Assembly: GCA_002049455.2 (NCBI GenBank)
Contig: KV919148.1
Location: 1 to 64,000 of the forward strand
DNA from: Porphyra umbilicalis
Taxonomy: Eukaryota; Rhodophyta; Bangiophyceae; Bangiales; Bangiaceae
DNA length: 64,000 bases
Direction: 5' to 3'
The number at the start of each line of letters is the position of its first letter. Positions within the stretch are counted from its first letter, which is position 1. Both the position numbers and the translations under genes were made by a program. The notes below the pieces were generated by a model. That model saw nothing but the letters and a program-made list of their open reading frames with translations, had not been told where the DNA came from and did not search any database. This document shows, in pieces, positions 63,262-64,000 of the stretch.

Positions 63262-64000
63262 ATGGCGGACCAGGGCGATTACGGCGGCCGCGGCGGCGGC
63301 GGCGGGGACCGGCGGCACGCGGCAACGACGACGGTGATTACGCTGCCCGAGGGCGTCGGCCCCGGCGCCATCATTGGTCGTGGCGGGGAGCGCATCCGGG
63401 AGCTCCGCCGCGCGACGGGCGCGAGCGTCGTTGTCAATGCCACCCACCGCACGGTGGAGGTCAAGGGCTCCTCGGAGCAAGTCCGCGACGCCGTCGCTGC
63501 CGTCTTTGCGCTCGTGCGCGACGCGCACGACGCGCGCTCCGCCTTCCTCTCGGCGCGCCCTGATCAGCCGGCGCCGGCGCCCAACACGACGACCGAAGTG
63601 TTTTCCCTCCCCGAAGGCGTCGGCCCCGGCGCGATCATTGGCCGCGGCGGCGACCGCATTTGTGAGCTCCGCCGCGCCACTGGCGCGCGCGTGTTGGTCA
63701 ACGCCTCGGACCGGACGGTGGAGGTGAGGGGGACGGTCGAGCAGGTGCGCGCCGCCGAGGCGGCGCTCTCCGCCCTCGTCCACCAGGCGCGCCAGTCGCG
63801 CGTCGTGGCCGTGCCGACCAAGCGCATTGCGCTGCTCGCGTCTGAGTTTGATGAGGGCCTCCGCTTTGTTGGCGTCACCGACGATGCCAACGGCGTCGAT
63901 CTGCGGTGGTACAGCATCGTCCCGTCCCGCTCGCAGATGGCCGTGTACCCCGCCGAGGCGGGCGGCAGCAGCGGCGGCAGCGACGATGGGCGTAGCCACG
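63262..64000 (+). CDS. KH-domain RNA-binding protein, 3' end outside window
   Basis: The ATG at 63262 (gggcgcgATGG, MADQGDYGGRGGGGGDRR) opens 246 codons with no stop before the window edge. KH domain 1 (about residues 23-88): ITLPEGVGPGAIIGRGGERI, then LRRATGASVVVNATHRTVEV. KH domain 2 (about 112-175): FSLPEGVGPGAIIGRGGDRI, then LRRATGARVLVNASDRTVEV. The loop GRGG is the type-I KH G-x-x-G that grips single-stranded RNA/DNA. The two domains are about 70 percent identical, so they arose by internal duplication. Residues 185-230 (RIALLASEFDEGLRFVGVTD) start a further domain not identified. Frame is clean despite GC richness. Likely a post-transcriptional regulator of the PCBP/FUBP type. Confidence 0.85.
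   Translation, partial: MADQGDYGGRGGGGGDRRHAATTTVITLPEGVGPGAIIGRGGERIRELRRATGASVVVNATHRTVEVKGSSEQVRDAVAAVFALVRDAHDARSAFLSARPDQPAPAPNTTTEVFSLPEGVGPGAIIGRGGDRICELRRATGARVLVNASDRTVEVRGTVEQVRAAEAALSALVHQARQSRVVAVPTKRIALLASEFDEGLRFVGVTDDANGVDLRWYSIVPSRSQMAVYPAEAGGSSGGSDDGRSH

Overview
The window is nuclear DNA of a very GC-rich, intron-poor eukaryote. Genes have GT-AG introns, Kozak-like starts (GCCGCCATGG) and eukaryote-only products (TIM22, PET100, homeobox, PAK-type kinase, bZIP, CCHC knuckles). Host genes have nearly all-G/C third positions, Ala/Gly/Pro/Arg-rich low-complexity stretches, GGC-repeat tracts and pure G or C runs up to 44 nt. A bangiophyte red alga (Porphyra/Pyropia-like) is my best guess from composition, sparse introns and gene style. 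This is inference; no diagnostic marker was seen.

Layout. 0-4 kb: a probable minus-strand gene of unknown function, with a TGTGACAGCC minisatellite inside it. 4.5-5.5 kb: a ~168-bp satellite. 5.8-16 kb: a lower-GC island with the two halves of a CMC/Tnp2-like DNA transposase on the minus strand, about 6.4 kb apart, and two unrecognised plus-strand proteins (303 and 595 aa) between them. 17-21 kb: a large protein with a CDCA7-like four-CXXC zinc finger. 23-26 kb: an S1-domain RNA-binding protein with an RS-like tail. 26.7-27.6 kb: TIM22. 28.5-29.6 kb: a zinc-knuckle/DnaJ-zinc-finger protein. 32-35 kb: a protein with three homeodomains. 35.2-35.8 kb: PET100. 36.7-42 kb: two tail-to-tail low-complexity genes, one ending in a bZIP basic region. 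45-50.8 kb: a nearly whole Tnp2-type DNA transposon (E2) with CCCTA termini and a CGG target-site duplication. 52.4-53.7 kb: a shorter relative (E3) that keeps only a homologue of E2's accessory gene. 54-57 kb: repeats, a long hairpin and a small acidic protein. 57.5 kb: a CBU_0592-type membrane protein. 59-61.8 kb: a PAK/STE20-like kinase. 63.3 kb to the end: a two-KH-domain RNA-binding protein, cut by the window edge.

Functionally this is ordinary gene space (mitochondrial import, complex IV assembly, RNA binding, transcription factors, signalling) with lower-GC transposon islands between. The most interesting finding is the E2/E3 pair: matching ends, subterminal repeats and a shared, apparently undescribed accessory protein. 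The split transposase at 6-16 kb and the three-homeodomain protein follow. Many host reading frames change frame exactly at G/C runs, so several gene models below are spans, not finished exon structures.
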